DNA from: Fibrobacter succinogenes
GTDB taxonomy: Bacteria; Fibrobacterota; Fibrobacteria; Fibrobacterales; Fibrobacteraceae
DNA: 64,000 nt
Direction of reading: 5' to 3'
Assembly (NCBI RefSeq): GCF_902779965.1
Contig: NZ_CACZDK010000006.1
Span: 62,001 to 126,000, forward strand
Below the pieces are notes generated by a model, which saw only the letters and a program-made list of their open reading frames with translations, did not search any database and had not been told where the DNA came from. This document shows, piece by piece, positions 32,699 to 40,931 of this stretch; position 1 is the first letter of the stretch, and the number at the start of each line of letters is the position of its first letter. The position numbers and the translations under genes are program-made.

Positions 32699-35431
32699 AT
32701 GTCAGAAAATAATGAAGAAAAATATACTAAAGATGATGTGAAAAAATTAATGGAAAAAGCAAAAACGAAAGTTGAATCGCAGAAAGCTGAAATAGAAAGA
32801 AAGAACGTTGAAATTAAGAACCTGAGCAAACAACTTGAATCTTATCGGTTGCGTGAATCTTCTATTCCTACAGAAGAAGAAATAGAAACTTTTAAGAAGG
32901 ATAAAGCTGACATTGCAGCTCGTAAACTTGCTGTTGAAACTCAAGAAAAGTCTTTTAACGCAATAAAAGATTCTCTTGTAGCCGCAGCGATGAAACTTGC
33001 TGAAAAGAAAGCAGAACTTTTTGCTGAAGCCGAAAAGCTTGCTGCCGATTTGCATGACAAGCGAATTTCTGAAACAGAAACTGAAATCCAGAAAATGCAT
33101 GATTTGGCGAATGGCGAATGCCAAAAAATGCGTGAGGAAGCATCCGTTTATGCAGAAAGGGTTCGCAAAGAAACTGATGTCTCGAATGAAAAAATCCGCA
33201 AGGAGGCCATTGAGGCCGCTCAAAACATTCGCAGTGACGCCCAGAAGGAGTATGATCGAATTGTTAGTGAAGCTAAAGAAAAAGCCAAGGAAATTGCTGC
33301 AAGTGCTGTAGTGGATACGGAAAATCTTAAAAAACAAATTAAGGATTTGGAAGAAAGAAATGCCGAGCTTTCTGGCAAAAAAACAGTGCTTTATGAGTTG
33401 AATCAGGCCCTTACTGAAGACAAAACGAATCTTTCTGAAGCATTAAAAGAGCAAAAAGCGGAATTTGATAAAATTACGGCCGATTATGAAAAGACTATGG
33501 CGAACTTTGAAACTCTTCGAGTTCAACTTGAATCGAGTGGTAAGAATGTAGAAACGTTTTCTAAAGAAATTGCCGGTATGGCCCTTCGCGAACAGGACCT
33601 TAATCAAAAGAAAGAGGAATTGGACAAGCGAGAAAATAAACTTTCTTTTAAAGAAGAATACAATAAAAAAGAATCTGACGATCTTGATCAAAAAGAAAAG
33701 GATATTGATGCTGAAGTCGAAAAACGTTATCCTGATATATTGGCTTATAAGGATCGCGAAATACAGACTTTGAAAGGTGAACTCCAAAGATTGCGTGATT
33801 CGATCTTCGATAATGCCAATATCATTGCGAAATTTGAAGATTTGAAGGCTCAATTTGGTGACAAAAATCCGACGGAGATCCTTTTGGATTATGAACGGGT
33901 GAAGGGTGAACTTGCTCTTGCCTTGGAAAAGGTGAACAATACGCCGTCTTATGTATTGCAGAAAACGGCTGAAGATTTAAAGGTACAAGAGGAAAAACTT
34001 CAAGAACGTATAGACGCGGTTGCTGAAAGAGAAAGTCAAAGTGCAAAATTGCAGGAATCATTTAATCATGCTTTGTCAGAAAAAGATGCTCTTGCACAAA
34101 AGTGTACGAATCTTGAAAAAGACAAGAAAATTGTGGAAGAACAGCTTGCTCGCCTTCGTTCTACTTATGAAAATCCTGCTGAACGTGAAGATCGCATTAA
34201 GGCTATCAATGAACCGTTGATTAAGGAAACTTTAGAGCGTAACACGGAAAACGTCTCCGAAATAGATTGGCTTAATGGAATCAATAAAAAAATTGAAAAA
34301 AGCGGTTTGCATTTCCCGAGCCGCATTTTGAAAGCTTTCCATACGGCTCTTAAAACTTCTGAAATGTCCCCGCTTACTGTTCTTGCGGGTGTGAGCGGAA
34401 CGGGTAAATCGGAACTTCCTCGTCTTTACTCTCGTTTTGGCGGTATCAATTTCCTTTCGATGCCTGTGGAACCGAACTGGGATTGTCAGGAAGCGATGCT
34501 TGGTTATTACAACTCTATTGATAATTGCTTTGAACCGACAGATATGCTTCGCTTGCTTGCGCAGTCTCAACGTAATGTCGATGACCAGCAGGGAATGAAC
34601 GATGTAATGACAATGATTCTTTTGGATGAAATGAATCTTGCCAATGTTGAACTCTATTTTGCGGATTTTTTAAGTAAGCTTGAAACGCGTCGCGGCCTTG
34701 CGGATAATGACCGTTCGTTCCCAAGAATTGGTGTGAAAATCGGATGTAAAATGGCTGATTTCCCGCTTAAGCTGGGCCGCAATGTGCTTTGGACAGGTAC
34801 AATGAATAACGACGAAACGACAAAGACTCTTTCGGACAAGGTTCTTGACCGTGGAATCGTCATTAATTTCCCGCGTCCTAAAACATTGATTCGCTCTAGG
34901 AAAAATAGCGTACTTGCAGAGCCGTCTCCGCTCTTGTTGAAGTCTAATTGGACTTCTTGGGTGAATAAAGCGATTGCTTTTGAGGATACCCTTATAAATA
35001 GTTATAAGGAAAAAATCGAGAAAATTAATGAACAGCTTGGAAAAGCTGGGCGTGCTCTCGGTCATCGTGTTTGGCAGTCTATTGAAAACTACATGTCTCT
35101 TTATCCTGATGTTATTGCATACGAGGGTAAATCTCGAGAACTTGCAATGGATAGGGCTTTCGAAGATCAACTTGTTCAAAAGGTAATGCCGAAACTCCGT
35201 GGGCTTGAAACGCGTGGCTCGCAGAACGAAGTGCTTGAAGCCATTAAGGGTATTATTCCTGAAACGCTCCATGAAGATTTCAAGAATGCCGCTGAACAGA
35301 ATTACGGACAGTTTATCTGGACTACATCGGGATATTTACTGCGTGACGATGACGTTGTGCTGGATGCTAAAAAAGATGATTTGAAACCTGAAGAGAAGAA
35401 GGGTTTGCAAAAGGATGCCGGTAGAGCTTAG
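32699..35431 (+). CDS. Coiled-coil McrB-like AAA+ NTPase
   Basis: 910 residues from the ATG that has GGAG 7 nt upstream; an ATG one codon earlier is possible. Residues ~10-480 are an almost unbroken charged coiled coil (heptads of Lys/Glu with repeated EKAK, KKE, EKLQE). Then comes a McrB-type AAA+ domain: Walker A GVSGTGKSE at about 565-572, Walker B ILLDEMNLANVELYFADFL, and TGTMNNDE...LDRG, matching the M-N-x-x-D signature of McrB GTP-hydrolysing proteins. The coiled coil replaces the modified-DNA-binding domain of McrB, as described in CoCoNuT-type McrBC relatives. Its last 17 nt overlap the next gene, the McrC-position partner. Confidence 0.85.
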   Translation: MSENNEEKYTKDDVKKLMEKAKTKVESQKAEIERKNVEIKNLSKQLESYRLRESSIPTEEEIETFKKDKADIAARKLAVETQEKSFNAIKDSLVAAAMKLAEKKAELFAEAEKLAADLHDKRISETETEIQKMHDLANGECQKMREEASVYAERVRKETDVSNEKIRKEAIEAAQNIRSDAQKEYDRIVSEAKEKAKEIAASAVVDTENLKKQIKDLEERNAELSGKKTVLYELNQALTEDKTNLSEALKEQKAEFDKITADYEKTMANFETLRVQLESSGKNVETFSKEIAGMALREQDLNQKKEELDKRENKLSFKEEYNKKESDDLDQKEKDIDAEVEKRYPDILAYKDREIQTLKGELQRLRDSIFDNANIIAKFEDLKAQFGDKNPTEILLDYERVKGELALALEKVNNTPSYVLQKTAEDLKVQEEKLQERIDAVAERESQSAKLQESFNHALSEKDALAQKCTNLEKDKKIVEEQLARLRSTYENPAEREDRIKAINEPLIKETLERNTENVSEIDWLNGINKKIEKSGLHFPSRILKAFHTALKTSEMSPLTVLAGVSGTGKSELPRLYSRFGGINFLSMPVEPNWDCQEAMLGYYNSIDNCFEPTDMLRLLAQSQRNVDDQQGMNDVMTMILLDEMNLANVELYFADFLSKLETRRGLADNDRSFPRIGVKIGCKMADFPLKLGRNVLWTGTMNNDETTKTLSDKVLDRGIVINFPRPKTLIRSRKNSVLAEPSPLLLKSNWTSWVNKAIAFEDTLINSYKEKIEKINEQLGKAGRALGHRVWQSIENYMSLYPDVIAYEGKSRELAMDRAFEDQLVQKVMPKLRGLETRGSQNEVLEAIKGIIPETLHEDFKNAAEQNYGQFIWTTSGYLLRDDDVVLDAKKDDLKPEEKKGLQKDAGRA

Positions 35432-38400
35432 TACAATATATAAGCAGATTGCTACAGGAAATGGAAAACAGTACGAGTTGCTTTTTTCCATTGTTGGGAT
35501 GTTGTCCTCTGTAATGGAATTTGATCCTGTTACAGATGAACCTCTCCCAATGACTGTTGATGATATTCTGTATGGCCTTTCTTCAGTTGATGCTAAGAAT
35601 ATGGATTGGCAGAATGATCGTTTACAGCATATTGTGTGTTTTGCATCTACCGCAGTCCGTAATCTAATCGATTTGCTCCATGAAAAAAATCTTCGCGAGC
35701 ATCGGATTACCCGCCCGGAACAAATTCGTGAAGTCGATAGCCGCAGCATGATGTGGCTTGCTAAGAAGCCTGGTTTTACGATAAAGCAAAAAATTGCTTC
35801 TGAACAGCGTATGATGGGGGTGTATCATACAACAAGTCTGGATACTGCCGAAAACCGCTTGTTAAAGGCTTTTATGCAAAAGCTGGAAGAATTGCTTTTG
35901 GAAAAGGAAAATGCTTGTCGCAAGTGTGAACTTTCCATGAGCGAAGATTTCGAGCATTTTGTGTCTATGGTGCATCGGTGGTTAAAAAGCGATGAAGCTT
36001 TGTTGATTGGCAAATGGAATAATACGCCGCCGAATAATACGCTTTTGAATGACAAGAATTATCGAAAAATTTGGAAAGCGCATTTGATGCTTCAAAATTT
36101 GAATGATCAAGTGCAGCGAGATTTGGAACGTATTGGAACTTTAAAGAATGCGGCTTGTTTTTGGCTTTTTGTTGCCAGAATGAACCGTTACAATGAGGTT
36201 CGCTTTCTACAGAAAGTTTTTTTCCCGGAAAGTAAATCGTTGAGTTTTACGAAAAAAGAAAATTCCCTTGTAGGGTACATTAATTTATCGTCGTGGAAAA
36301 AGTTGAAATGTACTTTGCTGGAAAGTTCTATTGATTTGTCTATCGGAGATGCTAAAAATAGTCTTTCTTTTAATCAAGAAATAACTGAATTTGCTGCAGT
36401 ATTTTCATTTGTTGAAAAAAAATGCGGTGAAATTTTATTAGGAAAAAATATTGGCTTTCCAAAGAATTTTGCAGATGGAAACCAGCAAATGGTCGAAGTT
36501 GCTGCTGTTGACCTAAGTTCAATATTGCCGTCATGTTCATTTGGCAATGGACTTAAAGGTCAATTTTCTAAAAAGCTTGTATGCCAATCGCAATGTATAG
36601 AAAAAAAATGGTATCCTTGCTCGTCCGCTCGTTCTAAATTGATTTTTACCAACTCAGAGGATTTAAAGACCTTTTCGATTCATTCAATTTTTGATAGTGC
36701 TTTATTGCCCGTTTCGGATTCCGAGGATAATAAGACGGATGTTGAAAAAGCATGTGCAAATTTTGCCAAGACTATAAAGGACGAATTGCATTGCAAAAAA
36801 TGCCTTTATGTTACAAGCGATGATGTAGATGATTTTTCGCCGAGCGTGAATGCATTTAAGTTCTACATGAATTCCGCTTTTTCGAATACCGAAATTTTGC
36901 CTAGAAGTATCGCTATTTTATTTGCAAGTCTTCAAGATGTTCAGGCTCGTTTCCGTAAGGAGGACGAAGTCACTGTAAGGACAATTTTTGATGATTACGA
37001 AATAAAGTCCAAGATTCGCATTGATTATGATAAGCAACTTGCAAAAGAAAATCCAGAAACGAAAGGTTTTGTATTTAAACGTTTGTGCGTCTCAAGGGAA
37101 AATCTAAAGAAAAAAAATCTTCAAAATATAATTCCGAAGAATATGGAAAATCTTTTAACATTGCATGATTCCAATTTGTTAAAAGATTCTTTTTCCGTTG
37201 ATGAATTTCATTTTATACGTAAGGTTGGAATTCAAAAGATTTCTGCGGCTAAGAAGGAAATAGTCTTTTTTGCGGATAATGATTCTTCCGTAGGGGCTGT
37301 TAAATATGACCGCTTGCAGAAAATCACGCCCGATATTCCTTTATGGCTTGACGTTTTGCCGAAATTGAGCATGGTTGATTCAATGGGTGAAGAGCATGTG
37401 CTTGTTGAACCGGAGAAAGTGTCTATTCGTCCTGTTGTTGGGAAGCCCATTGATATTCCTATTTCATGGAAATTTGGTTTCCCACAAGGTAAAGAGTTTT
37501 ATGAATTTCCACTTATTCAGGGGGATAATAAGGAATCTTCGAAGTATTTTGCTTTTATTCAAGATTCGTTGTTCCCGCTGGAGCATGAAACTCAATGTCG
37601 GCTGAAACTGACATACACGTATGGTAAACCGCTTCCTTATGATCTTGAATTTCTTCCTGTTTCTAAGACAGCTGAATTTAGGTCGGTCTCGGTTAAATGG
37701 GAGAACAAGTCGCGCAAGGATTATATCCATGATATGCCTGTCCCCAATTTTGTGCGTGAATATACTTGGGAGGATATGCAATCTGTACAAAAACGTGATG
37801 CTAAAGAGACATCCGATTTGGTAAACGATTGGTTGCCTGCGGAATATGAAAAAATTGAGTATTCAGGTTCTTATAAGCTTGTTAGGGAAATTCCTTCGAA
37901 TCGTGGAGGCGAAAGAGTATTCTTTATTGATTTGAACCGTTCAATAAGTGCGATTTGTCCGATTGATAATCGACAAAATGCTCAAATTGGGAAAGATGTC
38001 TGGTGTTGCTTAAAAGTTGATTCCCAAGGACGTGTTAAAGCTGTTGATCCCCATGTTATTGGCTCTAATTGGAATGATACTGAGTTTAAAAAATCGCTCC
38101 GTTTCCCGGCGATAATGGTTTGGAATAATGGAAGAAGTATAGAGGATGATGCATGCCCTCAGAATTTTCAGGAGAAGACAAAAAAAATATTGGATAAAAT
38201 GAAGGAAGTCTTACAAAATTCGGATGTTCCCGAATGTGTGAAACGTGAATTTAAGTTCTTCCTTTCTTGTATGCATAAAGATGCTCCGGAATGGTTCTAT
38301 TCGGAACTCCCCGATATCCTTAAAAAATTAGAATCATATTTTGACTATCCTAATTGGATTGCCTATGCTCTTGGTGATTGTTCAATGGAATGGCAAATAA

Positions 38401-38960
38401 AATTGTTAGAAAGTACAATGCTGTTGCTTGAAAATTCCCAAAAGGCGGAATATGCGATAAGGGTCTTGGCTGTTGCGTTGTGGCGTGTAAATAGTTTTGT
38501 ATTTAATTTAAATTCGTATGATGTAAAAGTAATTTTGAAGGCCATTCGTGAGCAATTTGAGAAAATGAAAACGCAGGAAAATAACAAGTTAAAAAATTCG
38601 CAAAGGGAATTATTGCTGAAACCTAAAAACCAAAGGGGTTTGACTTTGAAAAGTGTTCGACTTTATTCAGCTTGCTTAGAGTGCATTGTAGCTCTGTGTC
38701 GCCTGCGAAAAACGAAAAACGGTAAAGATGCGGATGAAAATATGTTATCTGCACTTTCCCCTGCTGTAAATCCTAATGTGAAAGGTATTGTTGAAAACAT
38801 GAGACTTATAAAAAGCGGTATAAAGACATTCCTTACATTTAATATCGAACGTTCTTCTGATGATCAGACTCCAGAGTTGTTGTATGCGGCTCGTGGATAT
38901 TTATCGGGATCAATAGATTCTAATGCGATTAAGGTTTTGGAAGCTGATTTTAGTGAATAA
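35415..38960 (+). CDS. DUF2357-like McrC-position partner protein
   Basis: 1181 residues. Residues ~60-170 (DRLQHIVCFASTAVRNLIDLLHEKN, then VYHTTSLDTAENRLLKAFMQKLEELLLEK) resemble the DUF2357/McrC N-terminal region, where a T-x-E-N-R-x-x-K helix is typical. The rest is mixed alpha/beta with a beta-rich middle (~600-830) and a helical C-terminus (~950-1181). I cannot find a convincing PD-(D/E)xK catalytic set, so nuclease activity is unproven; it may be divergent or lost. It sits in the McrC place, overlapping the McrB-like gene by 17 nt, which implies a complex. 17 bp before the regulator gene. Confidence 0.6.
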   Translation: MPVELSTIYKQIATGNGKQYELLFSIVGMLSSVMEFDPVTDEPLPMTVDDILYGLSSVDAKNMDWQNDRLQHIVCFASTAVRNLIDLLHEKNLREHRITRPEQIREVDSRSMMWLAKKPGFTIKQKIASEQRMMGVYHTTSLDTAENRLLKAFMQKLEELLLEKENACRKCELSMSEDFEHFVSMVHRWLKSDEALLIGKWNNTPPNNTLLNDKNYRKIWKAHLMLQNLNDQVQRDLERIGTLKNAACFWLFVARMNRYNEVRFLQKVFFPESKSLSFTKKENSLVGYINLSSWKKLKCTLLESSIDLSIGDAKNSLSFNQEITEFAAVFSFVEKKCGEILLGKNIGFPKNFADGNQQMVEVAAVDLSSILPSCSFGNGLKGQFSKKLVCQSQCIEKKWYPCSSARSKLIFTNSEDLKTFSIHSIFDSALLPVSDSEDNKTDVEKACANFAKTIKDELHCKKCLYVTSDDVDDFSPSVNAFKFYMNSAFSNTEILPRSIAILFASLQDVQARFRKEDEVTVRTIFDDYEIKSKIRIDYDKQLAKENPETKGFVFKRLCVSRENLKKKNLQNIIPKNMENLLTLHDSNLLKDSFSVDEFHFIRKVGIQKISAAKKEIVFFADNDSSVGAVKYDRLQKITPDIPLWLDVLPKLSMVDSMGEEHVLVEPEKVSIRPVVGKPIDIPISWKFGFPQGKEFYEFPLIQGDNKESSKYFAFIQDSLFPLEHETQCRLKLTYTYGKPLPYDLEFLPVSKTAEFRSVSVKWENKSRKDYIHDMPVPNFVREYTWEDMQSVQKRDAKETSDLVNDWLPAEYEKIEYSGSYKLVREIPSNRGGERVFFIDLNRSISAICPIDNRQNAQIGKDVWCCLKVDSQGRVKAVDPHVIGSNWNDTEFKKSLRFPAIMVWNNGRSIEDDACPQNFQEKTKKILDKMKEVLQNSDVPECVKREFKFFLSCMHKDAPEWFYSELPDILKKLESYFDYPNWIAYALGDCSMEWQIKLLESTMLLLENSQKAEYAIRVLAVALWRVNSFVFNLNSYDVKVILKAIREQFEKMKTQENNKLKNSQRELLLKPKNQRGLTLKSVRLYSACLECIVALCRLRKTKNGKDADENMLSALSPAVNPNVKGIVENMRLIKSGIKTFLTFNIERSSDDQTPELLYAARGYLSGSIDSNAIKVLEADFSE

Positions 38961-38977
38961 AAACACGGTATTGAAAA

Positions 38978-40393
38978 ATGAAAGATAAGGTTACTCTACT
39001 CACATGGATGGCGGCTAATAACGATCCTCAGGCTTTAGAATCGTTGTTGAATCACTTAGATCAAAAATATAGCGTCGAAAAAGTCATATATCTTTATCAG
39101 AAGAAATATGTAAAAAAACTTGATGACGTCAAAAATATTTTTCCTGTTGAACCTTTTGAAGTCAATCTCAAAAATCCGACGGCGCATAAGGAAATCTATG
39201 AGGCTGTGAAAAATAATGTTCTCCCGTTGTTAAGTAGAGAACGTAATTTGATTGTCAATGTGTCTGCAGGGACTCCGGCAATGCATGCTGTTTGGCTCAT
39301 TTTGTATGCGGGTGGAAGTTTCCCTAATGGAACACTGTTGGTCTCGTCTCAAATTAATCGCGAAACGAGAGTGACGACTTGTGATAACGTAGATTTCCCG
39401 ATTACGACTTATTTGAGTGAGGTTCGTGAATTCGAACGTGAAAATCCTGATGTGCCTGTTTATCAGCCTGTGGCGAAATCGCTGGCGAGGAAAAACGCAT
39501 TCGAAAAAATAAGAGCTTATGCTGGTGTTACGGGAGTCCCGCTCCTGTTATTGGGAGAAAGGGGAATTGGTAAAAGTAGTGTTGTGGAATCTTTTGTATC
39601 AACGATAAAGAAAAAAGATGTTGTAACAGAGGCTTGTGGCTCTTTAGATTCAAATTTGGTTGAGTCTATTATTTTTGGGCATAAGAAAGGGGCTTTTACA
39701 GGAGCTGATAAAGATAAAAAAGGTATCCTGAAAGAAGCTGATGGAAAAATTCTTTTTTTAGATGAAATTCAGGATTTGCCGAAACCTGTACAGCGAAAAT
39801 TGGTGCGTACGTTGCAAGACAAAAAGCATCGCTATTGTCCGCTTGGTAGCGAGAAAGAAGAAGTTGCCGATATTGAACTTGTATGTGCATCGAATTTACC
39901 TGAAAAAGAATTGAAAGAAAAGTTGGATCCCGATTTTTATGACAGAATCTCTTTTTACAAGGTCGAGCTTCCTCCATTGAGAGAATGTCGCGAAGATTTG
40001 CTGGCGGATTGGCGTGGTGTTTGGAAAACAGCACGTCTCGATAGTTCGCCTGAAAATGCTCCAGAAGATGAATGCTTGATGAAGTTTTTTAAGAAGTCTA
40101 GCTTGCCGGGAAATTTCCGTAACTTGCAGTCTGTCGCCTATCAAATTATTGCATGGAACGGTAAAAAATCAATGGAAGAGATTCTGAAAGATATTTCTTT
40201 TGAGGATTTAAACGGAAAATCTTTTAATGTTGCCGATTATCCGGAATTCAAGGATAAAACATTGACAGAGGCGAGAAATTATTTCCAGCACAAGTTTGCA
40301 GAATATGCTTGTAGCAAGTACCGGACGCAAAGTGAGGCTGCGAAAGCTATTGTTTGTTCAACGAAAACTCTTCAAAATTTGATGAAAAAGTGA
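38978..40393 (+). CDS. RtcR-like sigma-54 activator with N-terminal CARF-like domain
   Basis: 471 residues. Residues ~1-155 form a Rossmann-like domain with NVSAGTPAMHAVWLILYAGG (S96-P100), the ligand loop expected of CARF domains of RtcR and CRISPR ring-nuclease families. Residues ~170-400 are an AAA+ sigma-54 activator domain: Walker A GERGIGKS (193-200), the RpoN-contacting GAFTGA loop (238-243), Walker B LFLDEI (259-264). The C-terminus SEAAKAIVCSTKTLQNLMKK is a Fis-like helix-turn-helix. RtcR itself is switched on by RNA fragments with 2',3'-cyclic phosphate ends. Here it should activate the operon from the promoter at 23796. Last gene of the operon. Confidence 0.85.
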   Translation: MKDKVTLLTWMAANNDPQALESLLNHLDQKYSVEKVIYLYQKKYVKKLDDVKNIFPVEPFEVNLKNPTAHKEIYEAVKNNVLPLLSRERNLIVNVSAGTPAMHAVWLILYAGGSFPNGTLLVSSQINRETRVTTCDNVDFPITTYLSEVREFERENPDVPVYQPVAKSLARKNAFEKIRAYAGVTGVPLLLLGERGIGKSSVVESFVSTIKKKDVVTEACGSLDSNLVESIIFGHKKGAFTGADKDKKGILKEADGKILFLDEIQDLPKPVQRKLVRTLQDKKHRYCPLGSEKEEVADIELVCASNLPEKELKEKLDPDFYDRISFYKVELPPLRECREDLLADWRGVWKTARLDSSPENAPEDECLMKFFKKSSLPGNFRNLQSVAYQIIAWNGKKSMEEILKDISFEDLNGKSFNVADYPEFKDKTLTEARNYFQHKFAEYACSKYRTQSEAAKAIVCSTKTLQNLMKK

Positions 40394-40399
40394 AAATAA

Positions 40400-40507
40400 T
40401 TATTGCTTTTCAATGATCATATGCCTCCGCACTTCCATGCGATATACAATGACTTGGAAGGAGTCTTTGAATTATCTACATTAGACCCAAGTTCATGTCA
40501 AAGATGA
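40400..40507 (+). pseudogene. DUF4160-like protein fragment
   Basis: Frame reads LLLFNDHMPPHFHAIYND then LEGVFELSTLDPSSCQR and a stop. N-D-H-x-P-P-H-F-H-A is the hallmark of DUF4160 proteins, usually ~80 residues long. There is no start codon or ribosome site and a stop closely precedes it, so this is a remnant. Confidence 0.6.
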
Positions 40508-40634
40508 TCACCGACCGATTGTTCAGCAACTTTCGAATTTGGACTTGTTCAAGGATTTCAAAGTTCAGGCTCGTACAATCGTGTGGAGCAACGGTGTCGA
40601 TTTCGCACCGGAGTTTATCAAGAGCTTGTCTTAG
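40500..40634 (+). pseudogene. DUF2442-like protein fragment
   Basis: Another frame reads VKDDHRPIVQQLSNLDLFK, DFKVQARTIVWSNGVDF and APEFIKSLS before a stop. F-x-x-x-x-V-x-x-x-T-I-V-W-x-N-G-x-D-x-A-P-E-F is the DUF2442 C-terminal signature. The N-terminal half is missing. DUF4160 and DUF2442 genes are usually neighbours, so a deletion seems to have fused the two remnants. Confidence 0.6.
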
Positions 40635-40763
40635 CTTCTTGCTTCAGTCTTTTTTTTTGACGGAAATGATAACCGTCTCAACTGTATCTCCTGGCGCTAG
40701 TCTTTCTTCCCGTTCCTCCCTGTCCGGACATCTTTTTTGCGCCCTGTCCTCAACTGTCAAAAA

Positions 40764-40931
40764 TTTGACACTTTCTTTTGCTATATTCACTAGACCCCCG
40801 AACGGGGTGTCTGGCAGCGGTTGTTGCCAGGCGTGTATCACGAGGGCCGTGCGGGCTGTGCTATCCAATCAAGGGTGTATGGCTCGGTGGACCCAAAATC
40901 CGGAAACGGAATCTACAAGTAGGAATCTCAA
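40764..40931 (+). promoter_or_regulatory. Putative tex promoter and long GC-rich leader
   Basis: TTTG at 40764-40767 and TATATT at 40782-40787 suggest a promoter, though the 14-nt spacing suits neither the sigma-70 nor the Bacteroidetes consensus well. The following ~140 nt contain CCCCGAACGGGG and CTGGCAGCGGTTGTTGCCAG hairpins, unusual for a simple leader; a structured 5' UTR is possible. Confidence 0.35.

Larger units (their letters stand above)
40394..40931. other. 538-bp gap: broken DUF4160/DUF2442 remnants and tex leader
   Basis: Left part holds two protein fragments described separately. The middle (40640-40760) is T/C-rich with no feature seen. The right part carries the putative tex promoter and a GC-rich leader of about 140 nt. 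Confidence 0.6.

Noticed and set aside
23577-40931. Integrase, transposase or att direct repeats bounding the defence operon
   Set aside because: No recombinase gene and no long direct repeat pair could be found around it; horizontal origin rests on composition and on the neighbouring gene remnants only.
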